A stretch of DNA of 64,000 nt from JBBSEX01 sp038239345 (GCA_038239345.1 JBBSEX010000001.1:310001-374000); one strand, 5' to 3'; counted from the first letter of the stretch, positions 43,527 through 53,611 are shown. Numbers and translations: made by a program. The notes: generated by a model not told the origin, from the letters alone.

Positions 43527-44806
43527 TTCCGGAAAGCCTTTCGGCCAGGGAATTTCGCGCTATTGCCCAGCTCTTCTTCAATCCGCAGCAGCTGATTATA
43601 TTTGGCGATGCGATCAGTCCGGCTGGCCGATCCGGTCTTGATCTGGCCGCAACCGGTGCCCACGGCGAGATCGGCAATGAACGCATCTTCGGTTTCACCC
43701 GAGCGGTGTGAAACCACGGCCGTATAGCCCGCTTTGGACGCCATCGCAATGGCCGCCAGCGTTTCGGTTAACGTGCCGATCTGGTTTACCTTGATCAGAA
43801 TCGAGTTGGCGATTCCCTTGTCGATGCCTTTCTGCAGACGATCGGTGTTCGTGACAAAAAGATCGTCGCCGACAAGCTGAATCTTATCGCCCACCGCATC
43901 GGTGAGCGCCTTCCATCCGGTCCAATCGTCTTCAGCCATACCATCCTCAATCGACACGATGGGATATTGCTTCACCCAGTTGGCCCAGAATTCCACCATC
44001 TGTTCCGGCGTGCGTTCGCTCTTGTCGGACTTCTTGAAAACGTACTTGTGTTGATCCTTGTCGAAGAACTCGCTGGCCGCCGGATCGAGCGCGATGCCAA
44101 TCTGCTCGCCGGGCTTATAGCCGGCTTTCATGATCGCCTCCATCACTACTTCGAGAGCTTCTTCGTTGGATTTCAGATTCGGCGCAAAGCCGCCTTCATC
44201 GCCCACTGCCGTCGAGTAGCCGCGCTTCTTCAGCACGCCCTTCAGAGTGTGGAACACCTCGGCGCCCCAGCGCAGCGCTTCGGAAAATTTCTCCGCGCCG
44301 TAGGGCACGATCATGAACTCCTGCGGGTCTACTGAATTGTCGGCATGGGCGCCGCCATTCAGGATATTCATCATCGGCACGGGCAGAATCGACGCCGACA
44401 CACCGCCCAGATAACGATAAAGCGGCACCTGTTGGGAGATGGCGGCGGCCCGGGCAGTCGCCATCGATACGGCGAGCAGCGCGTTCGCACCCAGGCGGCC
44501 CTTATTCGCGGTGCCATCCAGCTCAATCATCCGGCGATCGACGGCGGCCTGCTGGCTTGCGTCCATGCCGATCAGAGCGACACCCAAATGCTCACGAATA
44601 TTCACGACGGCGGTCATCACGCCCTTGCCCAGATAGCGCTTCGGATCGCCATCGCGCAGCTCGACCGCTTCATGCTCTCCCGTTGATGCGCCGGATGGTA
44701 CCGCGGCGCGGCCAGTGCTGCCATCGGCGAGGATGACATCGGCCTCCACCGTGGGGTTCCCACGCGAATCGAGTATCTCTCTGCCAGTGATTTTAACTAT
44801 TTCCAT
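43523..44806 (-). CDS. eno: Enolase
   Basis: 427-residue enolase, 2-phosphoglycerate to phosphoenolpyruvate. The N-terminus ITGREILDSRGNPTVEADV, the flexible loop SGASTGEHEAVELRDGD, the catalytic Glu region VGDEGGFAPNL, the Mg ligands (ALDPAASEF, SIEDGMAEDDW, LVGDDLFVTN), the catalytic Lys in ILIKVNQIGTLTE and SHRSGETEDAFIADLA are all intact. AAGGA lies seven bases before the ATG. The upstream 140 bases are free of genes and contain TAAAAT on the minus strand (44844-44849) as a possible -10. First gene of eno-gpmI. Confidence 0.98.
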   Translation of the reverse strand: MEIVKITGREILDSRGNPTVEADVILADGSTGRAAVPSGASTGEHEAVELRDGDPKRYLGKGVMTAVVNIREHLGVALIGMDASQQAAVDRRMIELDGTANKGRLGANALLAVSMATARAAAISQQVPLYRYLGGVSASILPVPMMNILNGGAHADNSVDPQEFMIVPYGAEKFSEALRWGAEVFHTLKGVLKKRGYSTAVGDEGGFAPNLKSNEEALEVVMEAIMKAGYKPGEQIGIALDPAASEFFDKDQHKYVFKKSDKSERTPEQMVEFWANWVKQYPIVSIEDGMAEDDWTGWKALTDAVGDKIQLVGDDLFVTNTDRLQKGIDKGIANSILIKVNQIGTLTETLAAIAMASKAGYTAVVSHRSGETEDAFIADLAVGTGCGQIKTGSASRTDRIAKYNQLLRIEEELGNSAKFPGRKAFRK

Positions 44807-44947
44807 GATTGTCCTTCGAGGGTAAATGAGGGTCTAACTTGCTATTTTAGCGCGAGGAGTAAAGCTACGCCGGGCTATTTGCGAATGCGGCTCATTAATG
44901 CAACTGCTCCGCTATTTTGAGCCGTGCCACAGAACGCTTGGTTAACG

Positions 44948-46777
44948 CTAGAAAATGAAGCTGAGTCCACCGCGAACGGCGCGGGGGGCTTCGGTAAGAA
45001 CAAGGCCGCGGTTGTCGAAGGTCGAGATGCCGAGATAACCTTCAGCCAGCATGTTGCGCAATTCGGCTGTGGCTTCCAGGCGTCCCGGCATACCCGGGAA
45101 AGATGGGATCGGCTGGCGGATAGTGACGTTCAAGCCGGTGTTGGGCGATGCTCTCTGCGTTTCGAAATTCCGGGCCAGCATCAGAGTTCCAGGATTCGAC
45201 CAGCCGTAGCTGGCGCTAAACTTTGTGCCCGCTCCAGGAACGGTAGCCGTCAATTTACCGCTTGCCCAGGATCGGCTGGTGGCATGGACCAAGGAGCGGA
45301 GTTCGTCGGGTGAATTGCTTTCCAACTGACGACTGCCAGCCAGCAGAGCTCCGCCACGGCCGTAAGCGATACTCAACTCCATGTTGCCGCCGATGGCCTG
45401 CGTCATATTCGCCATGTAGCCGATAGTTTCGTAATTACCAATATTGAAGACCGCCGCGCGAGACCCCAGGTCGGGCATGATGTCGCTATCGCTAAAATAG
45501 TCGCCCACGCCGGCGATAGTGACGGCGGCATTGGAAACCGCGTCGCGATACACTGCCAGACCATAGCTTCGGCGGCCCGCTACATGGCGATAACCGAGCT
45601 CAAAACTTTCCGCACGCTGGACGCGGGTGTGTCCGGCACCGCGGCTGATACGGGGAACGCTAGCCAAAGCCGCCAAATCCTGCAAGAGTGCCATATCGCG
45701 AGACTCGCTGCCCTGTCTAAGGGTCGTTCTCGAGGGAGGTGGCGCGCCGGAACTGAAGGAAAACTCGATTTGATCGGCATCGTTTACGGTGTATGTCAGC
45801 ACCGCGTAGGGGCTCAGATAATTGAGTCGGTCACCGAAGGAAACAGAATTGAGCGACATCCCATACATCATCTTTAGATTGTCGAGGATCTCCAGATGGT
45901 CGGTCATGTTAGCGGAAATCGTCCGCAAAGCCGGCACGCCTTCGGGTTGGGCCGAAAAAATTCCAGCCGCCGCCCGCGTGGGCAAATACAACTGGCGTAT
46001 CGTAATCGAAATTTCGGGGCTCAGGAAACCGGGCTGCGCACGGCTATAACTGGTGTGGAAACCCGCCGCGGGAAGCCCGCTATGGGAGAGATAATCCACA
46101 TTGCCACTGACCTGCAGCTGATTCGCACCGAACATCGATGTAGCTAAAGCGAACGCGGTTCCCAGATCGGGCAAGGTTGCTCCACCGGCGTAAGTCCCCG
46201 GATCTCCTGCGGAGATGCTGACTAATCCCCGCGTGTCCGAAAATACCGACGACGATCCGGAGCGGGAAGTACGGCTTCGCGGATCGGAGATATCGGGAGC
46301 CATATCAGGCCCAAAACGAAGCACGGGACGAGTGGATTGCGAGGTCCGCAATACCCATTTCCAATCGTCACTCATCAGCGCGCCCTGGCCTGGGGTCGAG
46401 TACACGATCTCGATAGAGCTAAAAACAGTAGCGAGATTTATATTCAGAACGCTTTCAATGCCCGCTTGGACGGCGATATTTTTGCGCACAGCGGGCACGA
46501 AACTGGCCATGCTGACATGGACGGAATAGTAATCGGGGTTGAGCGAAGCAAAGGAAAATGCCCCTTGTTCATTGGTCAGCGATTGTTGCAGTAGCTTATC
46601 GAAGCGATTGAAAAGCTGGACCGTGGCGCCCATCTGCGAAACGCCGGTGGCATCCTTGACGCGCCCCATGATTCCGCCCGAGAGTTTCCCGGTAGTGGTA
46701 GCAGCCTGCGTGGCACCACTATATAGCAGCGTTGCCGCCGCCAGACCGAGCACGAGATAGGTGCGCCGAGCGCTCAT
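44948..46777 (-). CDS. Carboxypeptidase-regulatory-like / TonB-receptor-like outer-membrane protein
   Basis: A 609-residue protein with signal peptide LVLGLAAATLLYSGATQA. The first domain (about 35-120) is a carboxypeptidase-regulatory-like fold: GGIMGRVKDATGVSQMGATV, QQSLTNEQGAFSFASLNPDYY. Instead of a classical plug domain there follows about 470 residues of beta-barrel-like sequence with tyrosine-rich strands, ending AVRGGLSFIF with the C-terminal Phe of an outer-membrane barrel. Acidobacteria have many such TonB-like proteins, but this one is shorter than true TonB-dependent receptors (about 1000). It begins 16 bases after the GWxTD gene, so the two form an operon. Confidence 0.72.
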   Translation of the reverse strand: MSARRTYLVLGLAAATLLYSGATQAATTTGKLSGGIMGRVKDATGVSQMGATVQLFNRFDKLLQQSLTNEQGAFSFASLNPDYYSVHVSMASFVPAVRKNIAVQAGIESVLNINLATVFSSIEIVYSTPGQGALMSDDWKWVLRTSQSTRPVLRFGPDMAPDISDPRSRTSRSGSSSVFSDTRGLVSISAGDPGTYAGGATLPDLGTAFALATSMFGANQLQVSGNVDYLSHSGLPAAGFHTSYSRAQPGFLSPEISITIRQLYLPTRAAAGIFSAQPEGVPALRTISANMTDHLEILDNLKMMYGMSLNSVSFGDRLNYLSPYAVLTYTVNDADQIEFSFSSGAPPPSRTTLRQGSESRDMALLQDLAALASVPRISRGAGHTRVQRAESFELGYRHVAGRRSYGLAVYRDAVSNAAVTIAGVGDYFSDSDIMPDLGSRAAVFNIGNYETIGYMANMTQAIGGNMELSIAYGRGGALLAGSRQLESNSPDELRSLVHATSRSWASGKLTATVPGAGTKFSASYGWSNPGTLMLARNFETQRASPNTGLNVTIRQPIPSFPGMPGRLEATAELRNMLAEGYLGISTFDNRGLVLTEAPRAVRGGLSFIF

Positions 46778-46793
46778 CCACGTCCTTTTCGTT

Positions 46794-48470
46794 CTAGGTT
46801 ACCGTAAACGTTGCCGACGGGGTGAGAACCTCATTACGATTCTTGTCCGTCACCTTCATCTTTAAGATGTATTGACCGGGCTGCAGGTTGTTCAACGGAA
46901 GAAGTTTTTCGACAGTCACCTGCGTCGAGGCGCCAGGCATCTTCGCGACGTCTTCGCTGAAGTCGAAGACTTTCTCGTTGCTGCCGGCTTTCAGGATCTC
47001 GTAATCGATGGTTCCGTTCGCCTTTTGCGTCTTCTCGTCGGGAGAGAAGTTGTATAGTTGAACGTAAATCCCCATCTTTTCGTCACGCTTGAAGCTTTCG
47101 CCTACGCGCGGCCGCACCTTCGAGGTGCCGATAACAAACTGGCCGGTCCCGATGCTCTTCGTGGGAACTTTTTCGATCTGGTCTGCCAGAATCAGGCTGC
47201 TGGACCCCAGCCGGTCGTCTTCAAAATGCGGGACATCGAGCGCTTGCTCATAGCTGCAAACCGTGTTCCCCACGACATCCTTGGCCACGACGTTCAGCCG
47301 ATACTTGCCGGGCGGCAGCGGCACCGTCTTCTGATAAATGGACTGTCCGAGAATTGCCTTCTCCAGCAGTTCGTTCGGAACCTCAACGGAGACGACATCT
47401 TCAAACACGTTGACCACGCGGCGGGCCATCGAAGTGATCCGGGCGTAGATATTAACCGTGGCCCGGGAGATGCCTTCCTTCTGGGCGAACTGCAAATCCT
47501 TGCGATTGAATTGCAGGGTAATCGCACTGAAGATGGAGGACGAAGTCACCGGAATAAAGTCGGTATGCACCTTCATCGGCAGCGTGTTGAACTTGATGCT
47601 TGAGTTGACCTGCGCTTCCAGATCCTTGAACTTCACTTTCGGCGCTTGCTGCAGTTTGGCGAAACGCTCCAGGCGCTCAAACTGATTCATGCTGGCCGGA
47701 AGCGGCGTGTTGCCCGTGCCCAAGTGCGTCCCGTCGGTACGGTTGAAGCGATCGGTCTTGTTCGAGAGCCCCATCTGCTCATTCATTGTCAACCCGGCGC
47801 CAGGAACGTTCAGCAGGGCATCTTTTTCCGAAGGATCCATCGACATGCGGTATTCGCCGCTCTGGGTGGTATCGACAAACTCAATCTCAACGTTCGTACC
47901 GATGTTCTCAATCCAGCGATAACGCCACTTCTCGAATGGATAGGTGGAAGTGGTGCCGCCGCCTTCTTCATACGGCCGCTCATAAGTGCCGCCCGAAGGA
48001 TGGGATTCCACTTCGTCGGCTGGCCCAAACGTAATATAGATACGCCCACGATCGCTCTTCCAACCCGGTATGCCAGAGGCGAAGCGCTCATTGGCATAGG
48101 CGATCCGACGATAGTGTTCTTCCTTAAATTCGTTCTCTTCGGTGTCGGGCGTGGGATCGCGCCGAAGCCAGAACTGCTCCACGAAATTCTGACGCTCTTC
48201 GTCGGTATTAAATTGCTTGAACGCGGCCTTCTCTTCATCCGTGATGATGTAGACCACATCCTCGTTCAACCACTTCTTGTAGGGCGTTTCCAGTTCTTTG
48301 CGGAGGGCTTTCTCTTTCCTCTTGCGCTCTTTTTCCGTGAGCGGTTTAGCGATCGTTTCCCGGGAATCCGAACCTGTCACGGCTTTCTTGTCATCCGCCC
48401 GAAGCAGCGTTTGACCCGATAGCAGTGTAAACATCGAACAGACGGCTGGAAAAGATTTGGCTCGCATCAT
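46794..48470 (-). CDS. GWxTD domain-containing exported protein
   Basis: A 558-residue protein with a signal peptide (CSMFTLLSGQTLLRA). A Lys/Glu-rich helical segment is followed by the GWxTD-type core (about 65-200): YKKWLNEDVVYIITDEEKAA, FVEQFWLRRDPTPDTEENEF, HYRRIAYANERFASGIPGWK and SDRGRIYITFGPADEVESHP. The C-terminal 300 residues are beta-rich repeats, ending LQPGQYILKMKVTDKNR. The GWxTD family is typical of Acidobacteria, with no proven function; an envelope role is likely. A clear promoter and AGGAG precede the ATG. Confidence 0.88.
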   Translation of the reverse strand: MMRAKSFPAVCSMFTLLSGQTLLRADDKKAVTGSDSRETIAKPLTEKERKRKEKALRKELETPYKKWLNEDVVYIITDEEKAAFKQFNTDEERQNFVEQFWLRRDPTPDTEENEFKEEHYRRIAYANERFASGIPGWKSDRGRIYITFGPADEVESHPSGGTYERPYEEGGGTTSTYPFEKWRYRWIENIGTNVEIEFVDTTQSGEYRMSMDPSEKDALLNVPGAGLTMNEQMGLSNKTDRFNRTDGTHLGTGNTPLPASMNQFERLERFAKLQQAPKVKFKDLEAQVNSSIKFNTLPMKVHTDFIPVTSSSIFSAITLQFNRKDLQFAQKEGISRATVNIYARITSMARRVVNVFEDVVSVEVPNELLEKAILGQSIYQKTVPLPPGKYRLNVVAKDVVGNTVCSYEQALDVPHFEDDRLGSSSLILADQIEKVPTKSIGTGQFVIGTSKVRPRVGESFKRDEKMGIYVQLYNFSPDEKTQKANGTIDYEILKAGSNEKVFDFSEDVAKMPGASTQVTVEKLLPLNNLQPGQYILKMKVTDKNRNEVLTPSATFTVT

Positions 48471-48502
48471 TAACGCACTCCTGGACGCATTCCTATCACC
48501 TT

Positions 48503-48531
48503 AGTGTACGGCTGATAATCGGGAGCGTCAA
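48503..48531 (-). promoter_or_regulatory. Sigma70-type promoter of the GWxTD operon
   Basis: On the minus strand TTGACG (complement at 48526-48531) and TACACT (complement at 48503-48508) are 17 bases apart. Transcription would start near 48496, giving a leader of about 26 bases that contains the ribosome-binding site of the GWxTD gene. No gene lies in 48541-48685. Confidence 0.65.
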
Positions 48532-48685
48532 GCTAACCTCTAACTCTAGTGGCAGCAGAGCATTCCAGGTGCCACCGGTTGCGTGTTGGGGAGAGGGCGG
48601 TTACGGGAATGGCTTGTGTGAGCAGCAGGCACAGGTGTTCGAGTGCCGGCACAGACTTTTCACTCCCGAAGCTTCTGGACTACGA

Positions 48686-49927
48686 TCAGCGGACGGGTAG
48701 GCACAGTTGTTCGGGGCTATTCACTTGGAGCGCGGGCTCGCCCGTGTGTAACAGGAATTCGTCGTTGGTGATTGCCCCACAATCCAGCGCTCGCGTGAAG
48801 TGATTCAGCAGGCCGTGGAATGTGGCTGCGTCATCGAAGATATTGCCCAGGCGGGTGGCTTGCGCCGCTTTTTCGCGGAAGCCTCGCAGACGGTCACCCA
48901 TGATTTCCATACTTTCGAGGAAGAAAGTATAAGTCGCCGCATAGCGCACCGGAAGCTGCGCGGGGTGCAGATCCCAACTCCGGTAAAAGCCCGACGCCAG
49001 GGAGTGCCGAATATTCTGATAATGCAAACTCCAGCCCGCCGCTATCGCGTCCGCATCGCCCACGGGCAGAAGATTTGTCGCGCCGTCGGCTAGAGCGATT
49101 CCGGTCCCGGCGAACGCCGCTTGCATCGCGGCCCGGGCAAAATCGCAGGCCGGATGCCGCAGGTCCTGATAACCCGCGGTGATTCCGCAGGCGGCCGTGT
49201 AATCATAAGCTCCGAAGTGCGCGGCGGCCAGGCGGCCATTCCCGGCATCGGCAAATTCTTGCAGACGGGCCAGCGATTGTGGCGCTTCAATCATGATCTC
49301 CATCCCGATGGCGTACTGTTTCAATAGCCGTCGAAGCCCGGTGATCTGTTCGGGAACAGTGACTTTTGGCAGCGTGACCACGAAGTTGGGTGGCATCCGG
49401 CCGCCGGTCTTCGCTAGCATTTCGTCAAGGAACAAGCGAAGAGTGCGAATGCCGCGCTTGCGAAGTTCTTCGGTGAAGGCTTTGATGCGAATGCCGATGA
49501 AGGGGGGCAGTGTTCCCGCTGCTACACCTTGCGCAACCTGGGCGGCGGCGGAGATTGCATGGCCATCTTCCTCATCGTCCGAGCGATTGCCGTAACCGTC
49601 TTCAAAATCGATGCGATAATCTTCCACCGGCTCGCGCAGCAGCTTGGCCCGCATTCTTTCATAGGCGATTAAGAGCACAGCCGCCGGACCCGTCCAACCA
49701 ATCGCCGTTCCGAGCGCAGCAGCGGAAGGCGCGTGGGTGTCGAGTGAGCGGATCGCCAGGGCTCCGAGTTTCGCGGTTGTATCGGCGCGGAATAAATGCG
49801 CTCCGCCGTACATAACGTGAATCGGTTGGCGGCCCTCGCATGGCCCGGGATAGCGCTTGGCGAAGGCAAGGTTCGCCTTGGTCACGCCGTGCATCGCGTA
49901 TTTAATCTGATCGTCGGAAAGCGGCAA
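48686..49927 (-). CDS. HpcH/HpaI aldolase-like protein (DUF6986-type)
   Basis: A 413-residue TIM-barrel protein related to citrate-lyase/HpcH aldolases and to the barrel of phosphoenolpyruvate-using enzymes. Conserved blocks include VMYGGAHLFRADTTAKLG, the acidic DYRIDFEDGYGNRSDDEED (likely metal and substrate site), RTLRLFLDEML, VTLPKVTVPEQI, IEAPQSLARL and AAHFGAYDYTAACGI, with DLHPAQLPVRYAATY near the end. The reaction is not known. The gene begins 24 bases after the DUF4175 gene and may be the last member of the large minus-strand transcript, or have its own promoter. Confidence 0.75.
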   Translation of the reverse strand: MPLSDDQIKYAMHGVTKANLAFAKRYPGPCEGRQPIHVMYGGAHLFRADTTAKLGALAIRSLDTHAPSAAALGTAIGWTGPAAVLLIAYERMRAKLLREPVEDYRIDFEDGYGNRSDDEEDGHAISAAAQVAQGVAAGTLPPFIGIRIKAFTEELRKRGIRTLRLFLDEMLAKTGGRMPPNFVVTLPKVTVPEQITGLRRLLKQYAIGMEIMIEAPQSLARLQEFADAGNGRLAAAHFGAYDYTAACGITAGYQDLRHPACDFARAAMQAAFAGTGIALADGATNLLPVGDADAIAAGWSLHYQNIRHSLASGFYRSWDLHPAQLPVRYAATYTFFLESMEIMGDRLRGFREKAAQATRLGNIFDDAATFHGLLNHFTRALDCGAITNDEFLLHTGEPALQVNSPEQLCLPVR

Positions 49928-49951
49928 CCTTTTAGTATAGGGCTCGCTCGA

Positions 49952-52900
49952 TTATTTGCTCTTGCTCAGCTTGCGGAAGTATTCCGCCACGGCGCCCGAA
50001 TAGCCCTGCGGAATCGGATCGGCGGCGCTGTTGCGAATCTGGCCGCGATCGTCCAGTTCCCGCCGCAGGCGTAATTCCAACCCTTCGATGGCCGGCAAAA
50101 TCTGGCGCCGGATCTTTTCATCCAACTCAGCAGCGCTACCGGGATCGTTACCCGAGCGCCTCATTTCGCGTAGCGCATCCCCAATTTCCTTCGCCATCTC
50201 CGGATTGTCGCCGAGCGATTGCTGCACTTGGGTCAATTCGCGAATCGCTTCGCGGTAAGAGCGTCCCAACTCCTGTCCGGAATCGCTTCCGCCACCGCGC
50301 TGTCCGCCAGGCATCGCCGATCCGCGACGGCCGCTCATGCCTGCTTGCTGGCCCGATTGCCCAGATTGTTGACCCGACTGTTGACCACCGGGTTGTGAGC
50401 CACCGGGTTGCGATCCAGCTTGTTCACCGCGGCCAGACTCGCCGCCCTTACCCGATTGTCCGCCTTTACCAGACTCGCCGCCTTTACCAGACTCGCCGCC
50501 TTTACCAGACTCGCCGCCTTTACCAGACTCGCCGCCTTTACCAGATTGTCCGCCTTTACCAGACTCACCGCCTTTACCCGATTCACCGCTCTTACCAGAC
50601 TCACCCTTACCCGACTGCCCATCCTTACCCGATTGCTTCCCATCCTTGCCCCGGCCCATCGCACTCTCCATCTCATGCCGAAGCTTTTCCATGCTCTCCA
50701 ACGCCCGTGCCAGCTGTTCTTTATCCTTACCGCCACCTGCGGCGCCATTTTGATTCTTGTCGAGAGAGGCCTGCGCCTGCTTCAACTGATCGCTCATCTT
50801 GTCCAGGCCCTCGGCGGCCACGCGCTCGCTTGGACCCAGATACGACCCTTTACCCTGCTTGATCCAATTCACACTCGATTTCATCCGCAGCTTGATTTCT
50901 TTCTGCTGCATATCGCCCAACGCCTCGCGAATCTGCGACGAAGCCCCGGGGTTCGATCCAGCCATCCCATGAACGGCATCCTGCATCTTCTTCTCCAGAC
51001 GCCCCAAGTCGTCGGCCATCTTCTGCTTCTCGCCGGCCATCTGTTCATTGCGCTGCTGATCCTGCCCTGTCAGCGACGGCTGATTGCCGTAAGCCTTCTG
51101 TAAACGATCGGCGAAATCGTGCTGACGGGCCGCCAGAGCTTGAGCGTCCTGCGCCAAATCGCCGATCTCCGAAGCCGCCTGCTGATGGCGCAAGCTCTTC
51201 ATCGAATCCATCGCTTCCCGCAAGCGTTCCGATGCACGCTTGGCTCCCGCTTCCGATCCTGCGTCCTGCGAAGCGGCCTTACGCATGTCTTCGGTGGCCC
51301 GCGAAAGCTGTTCTAGAGACTTGCGCAAGCGATCTTCTGACTGCCGGCCGGCGCTATCCTGTTCTCCGGACTTTTGGCCCGATTGCCCCTTGTCCCCTTG
51401 CTGCCCCTTCTCTCCGCCGCGCGACATGGCGCTCTGGCTCTGGCGGCTCAACTGTTCCATCTTGCGCTGCAGTTCCTCGGCCTCGCGGCGCAGCATCTCC
51501 TGCTCCCAACGCTGCTGGAAGCTTGCCTTCTGCGCTTTTTTCTGCTGCTCGGCCAGTTCCTGTTGACGCCGCGCCAACTCCTCCAGCTTCTGCGCTACTT
51601 CATCGATGGCTTGCTGATTCTGAGCCGCCGCCGATTGTTGCCCGGTCTCATATTGATTCTTTTCCGTATCCAGCTCAAGATCAAAAAGATTATCCAGATC
51701 GCGGGCCGCGCCGCCACCGCCGCCACCCTGGCTTCCATAGGCGACTTGTATCTGACGGAAAATCGATTCCGCCCGCAACAGATGTTGCAAGCCCTTCTGC
51801 TCCGGCACCAGCGCGTTCTTCCACTGCTGAGCCTTCAGCTTGTCGGCGGCCGTGTTCATCTCCCCGGCGGCGAGTTGCATTTCCTTAGAGAACGTAGCGA
51901 AATCCTGACTCGTGCCCGTCAATTCCCGGCTCTTCATCCGCTCGGCCAATGCCTTCGCCTGATCGCGCATCTTGGCTTGCGTTTCGGCTAGAAATTTGCC
52001 ATGCTCCACCGCCGTCGCCTGATCTTTTTGCGGAGTCTTGATCTCATTGAATGTCGCCGAGATAATCTCCCGTTGGCGCGGTGAAATTTCCGTCTTCGGC
52101 TCGCCACCGCCCGCCCCGCCAGACGCTTGCGACTGCGAGTATTCCTTTTCGTAGGGTTGCGCTTCCACGAAATAGATATCGCTCCGCGTGCTTTCCCGGG
52201 CATCGCGGGCTGAAGCATACATGGTCACCAGATCGCCCGGATTCAGCTTGAAATCCTCCAGCGCGATGATCGTCTTGCCGTCGGCTTTCTTGACGTTTTT
52301 ATGGCCCAGCATGGAGATTGTTTTCTCCGGTGCGCCGTTTACTGAGTAATGCAGGTCCATCTCCTGCAGACCGTAATCGTCTTCCGCTTCCAGCGTCACC
52401 GGGACTTCCTCAATGGGATTCACCTTCGCGTCCCGCCCTGGCTTGGTGATGCGCACCACCGGCGGCAGGTCCTTCTTCGCTTCGATGAAATAATCCTCGC
52501 TCAAGCGCACCGCCTGCCCTTGATCGATAGTTCCAAAGTGATACGTCCCATCCTTCTGAATAGGCACCTTCGCCGTCAGCCGATTCCCTTCCCCCTTGAG
52601 CTCGATTTCACTATCGTCATCGAGCACGATCTTGCCGTTCTTCAGCGGCCGGTCGGTCTCTACTTCCAATTCGGCGACGGTCCCCTGCAGCGCACGCAGA
52701 TCGCCGCCGGGATCTTCGACAACGCTCTTCAGGCCTAGCCAGGTAGGATAAATGTAAGTTACCCGCACCTTCTTCACTGCCGGCAAGTCGAGAACTTGCA
52801 GCGTATAGTTCGTGGACCGGATTCCACCCGCCTCAACGTAATACTCCACCGTCTCCGGCAACCCGGCGAATAGAAATTCGAATGCCGCGCCTTTCGGTTG

Positions 52901-53611
52901 GGGCTGCATCACCACTTCTTCCCACTTGGAGGTGCCCCGGTACTGCGCGAAGAGCCGCACTTTCTGCGCCTGGAATCCGCGAAGCTGGGCAGTCACAAGT
53001 TGGTCGGCACGCCGCCGCACGCTATGGTTGCCCGGTTTCACGTCGATGTCGTAGAACGGACGCAACCCCGTCTTCGGCGCCCCCGCCCATAACAGCGACG
53101 CTCCATAACCCAAATAGCCCGGCCCGGCGAGAATCAGCCATAGCAGGATGGCAATCGCCACTCCTCCGGAGGTGAGAAAGGCGAATAGGTTGCCACTCGG
53201 CGCTAGTTTTGCCGGTTCCATCCGTTGCGCCAGTGCCGCCGTATCGCTGGCCAGCAGTTCCAGGAAAGGGTCGCCCGCGGATTTGTGGCTTCGTTCGACG
53301 AAGGTCAGCAATCGCTCTTGAAACTCGGGGAACATCTGTTCGGCCTGACGAGCCGTGCGCCGATGGTTCAGCCGCAGTAGCGGAAGAATTAGTCCGAAGC
53401 TGATGGCTGCGGCGACCGCCAGAAACAGGGCGATGCGGGCCCACAGCAGGCTGACCGCCGAGAAGGCGTAGGAATTAATAATGACAACCAGAACGATAGT
53501 AATCGCCAGAGCTACCGCCGCGGCAATCGCCGACCCAATGGAAAATGCCTTCAGCCGAAGACGCGCTTCCAGGCGCTGCACGTAAGCATTCAGTTGATCG
53601 AAAGGGGTCAA
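49952..53611 (-). CDS. Giant DUF4175-type membrane and coiled-coil protein
   Basis: A 1219-residue protein. Three hydrophobic segments near the N-terminus (about 24-45, 55-78 and 145-170) anchor it. A beta-rich periplasmic-type region (about 195-480) includes LRPFYDIDVKPGNHSVRRRA and LPPVVRITKPGRDAKVNPIE. From about 540 to 1010 it is almost wholly Gln/Glu/Lys-rich coiled coil. Residues about 1000-1130 are a disordered Gly/Ser/Lys/Gln tract encoded by an 18-base tandem repeat, and the last 80 residues are helical and ordered. This is the layout of DUF4175 proteins that follow DUF58 and BatA/VWA genes in Acidobacteria. Its ATG overlaps the BatA-type stop by four bases. Confidence 0.8.
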   Translation of the reverse strand: MTPFDQLNAYVQRLEARLRLKAFSIGSAIAAAVALAITIVLVVIINSYAFSAVSLLWARIALFLAVAAAISFGLILPLLRLNHRRTARQAEQMFPEFQERLLTFVERSHKSAGDPFLELLASDTAALAQRMEPAKLAPSGNLFAFLTSGGVAIAILLWLILAGPGYLGYGASLLWAGAPKTGLRPFYDIDVKPGNHSVRRRADQLVTAQLRGFQAQKVRLFAQYRGTSKWEEVVMQPQPKGAAFEFLFAGLPETVEYYVEAGGIRSTNYTLQVLDLPAVKKVRVTYIYPTWLGLKSVVEDPGGDLRALQGTVAELEVETDRPLKNGKIVLDDDSEIELKGEGNRLTAKVPIQKDGTYHFGTIDQGQAVRLSEDYFIEAKKDLPPVVRITKPGRDAKVNPIEEVPVTLEAEDDYGLQEMDLHYSVNGAPEKTISMLGHKNVKKADGKTIIALEDFKLNPGDLVTMYASARDARESTRSDIYFVEAQPYEKEYSQSQASGGAGGGEPKTEISPRQREIISATFNEIKTPQKDQATAVEHGKFLAETQAKMRDQAKALAERMKSRELTGTSQDFATFSKEMQLAAGEMNTAADKLKAQQWKNALVPEQKGLQHLLRAESIFRQIQVAYGSQGGGGGGAARDLDNLFDLELDTEKNQYETGQQSAAAQNQQAIDEVAQKLEELARRQQELAEQQKKAQKASFQQRWEQEMLRREAEELQRKMEQLSRQSQSAMSRGGEKGQQGDKGQSGQKSGEQDSAGRQSEDRLRKSLEQLSRATEDMRKAASQDAGSEAGAKRASERLREAMDSMKSLRHQQAASEIGDLAQDAQALAARQHDFADRLQKAYGNQPSLTGQDQQRNEQMAGEKQKMADDLGRLEKKMQDAVHGMAGSNPGASSQIREALGDMQQKEIKLRMKSSVNWIKQGKGSYLGPSERVAAEGLDKMSDQLKQAQASLDKNQNGAAGGGKDKEQLARALESMEKLRHEMESAMGRGKDGKQSGKDGQSGKGESGKSGESGKGGESGKGGQSGKGGESGKGGESGKGGESGKGGESGKGGQSGKGGESGRGEQAGSQPGGSQPGGQQSGQQSGQSGQQAGMSGRRGSAMPGGQRGGGSDSGQELGRSYREAIRELTQVQQSLGDNPEMAKEIGDALREMRRSGNDPGSAAELDEKIRRQILPAIEGLELRLRRELDDRGQIRNSAADPIPQGYSGAVAEYFRKLSKSK
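50437..50598 (-). repeat. 18-bp tandem repeat inside the DUF4175 gene (GKGGES/GKGGQS units)
   Basis: Nine consecutive 18-base units of the type ACTCGCCGCCTTTACCAG (plus-strand reading) with a few substitutions; four central units are identical. Each codes for Gly-Lys-Gly-Gly-Glu/Gln-Ser. The tract is in frame, so unit number can vary without breaking the protein. It is not CRISPR: there are no spacers. Confidence 0.92.

Noticed and set aside
50437..50598. Regular short repeats suggestive of a CRISPR array
   Set aside because: Units are 18 bases, directly adjacent with no spacers, and in frame within a protein gene.
50408..51103. Long plus-strand open frame (about 230 codons) with a repeated Leu/Thr/Arg pattern opposite the DUF4175 gene
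   Set aside because: It is the antisense reading of the coding repeat and coiled-coil region; the amino-acid pattern is just the 18-base repeat read backwards and matches no family.
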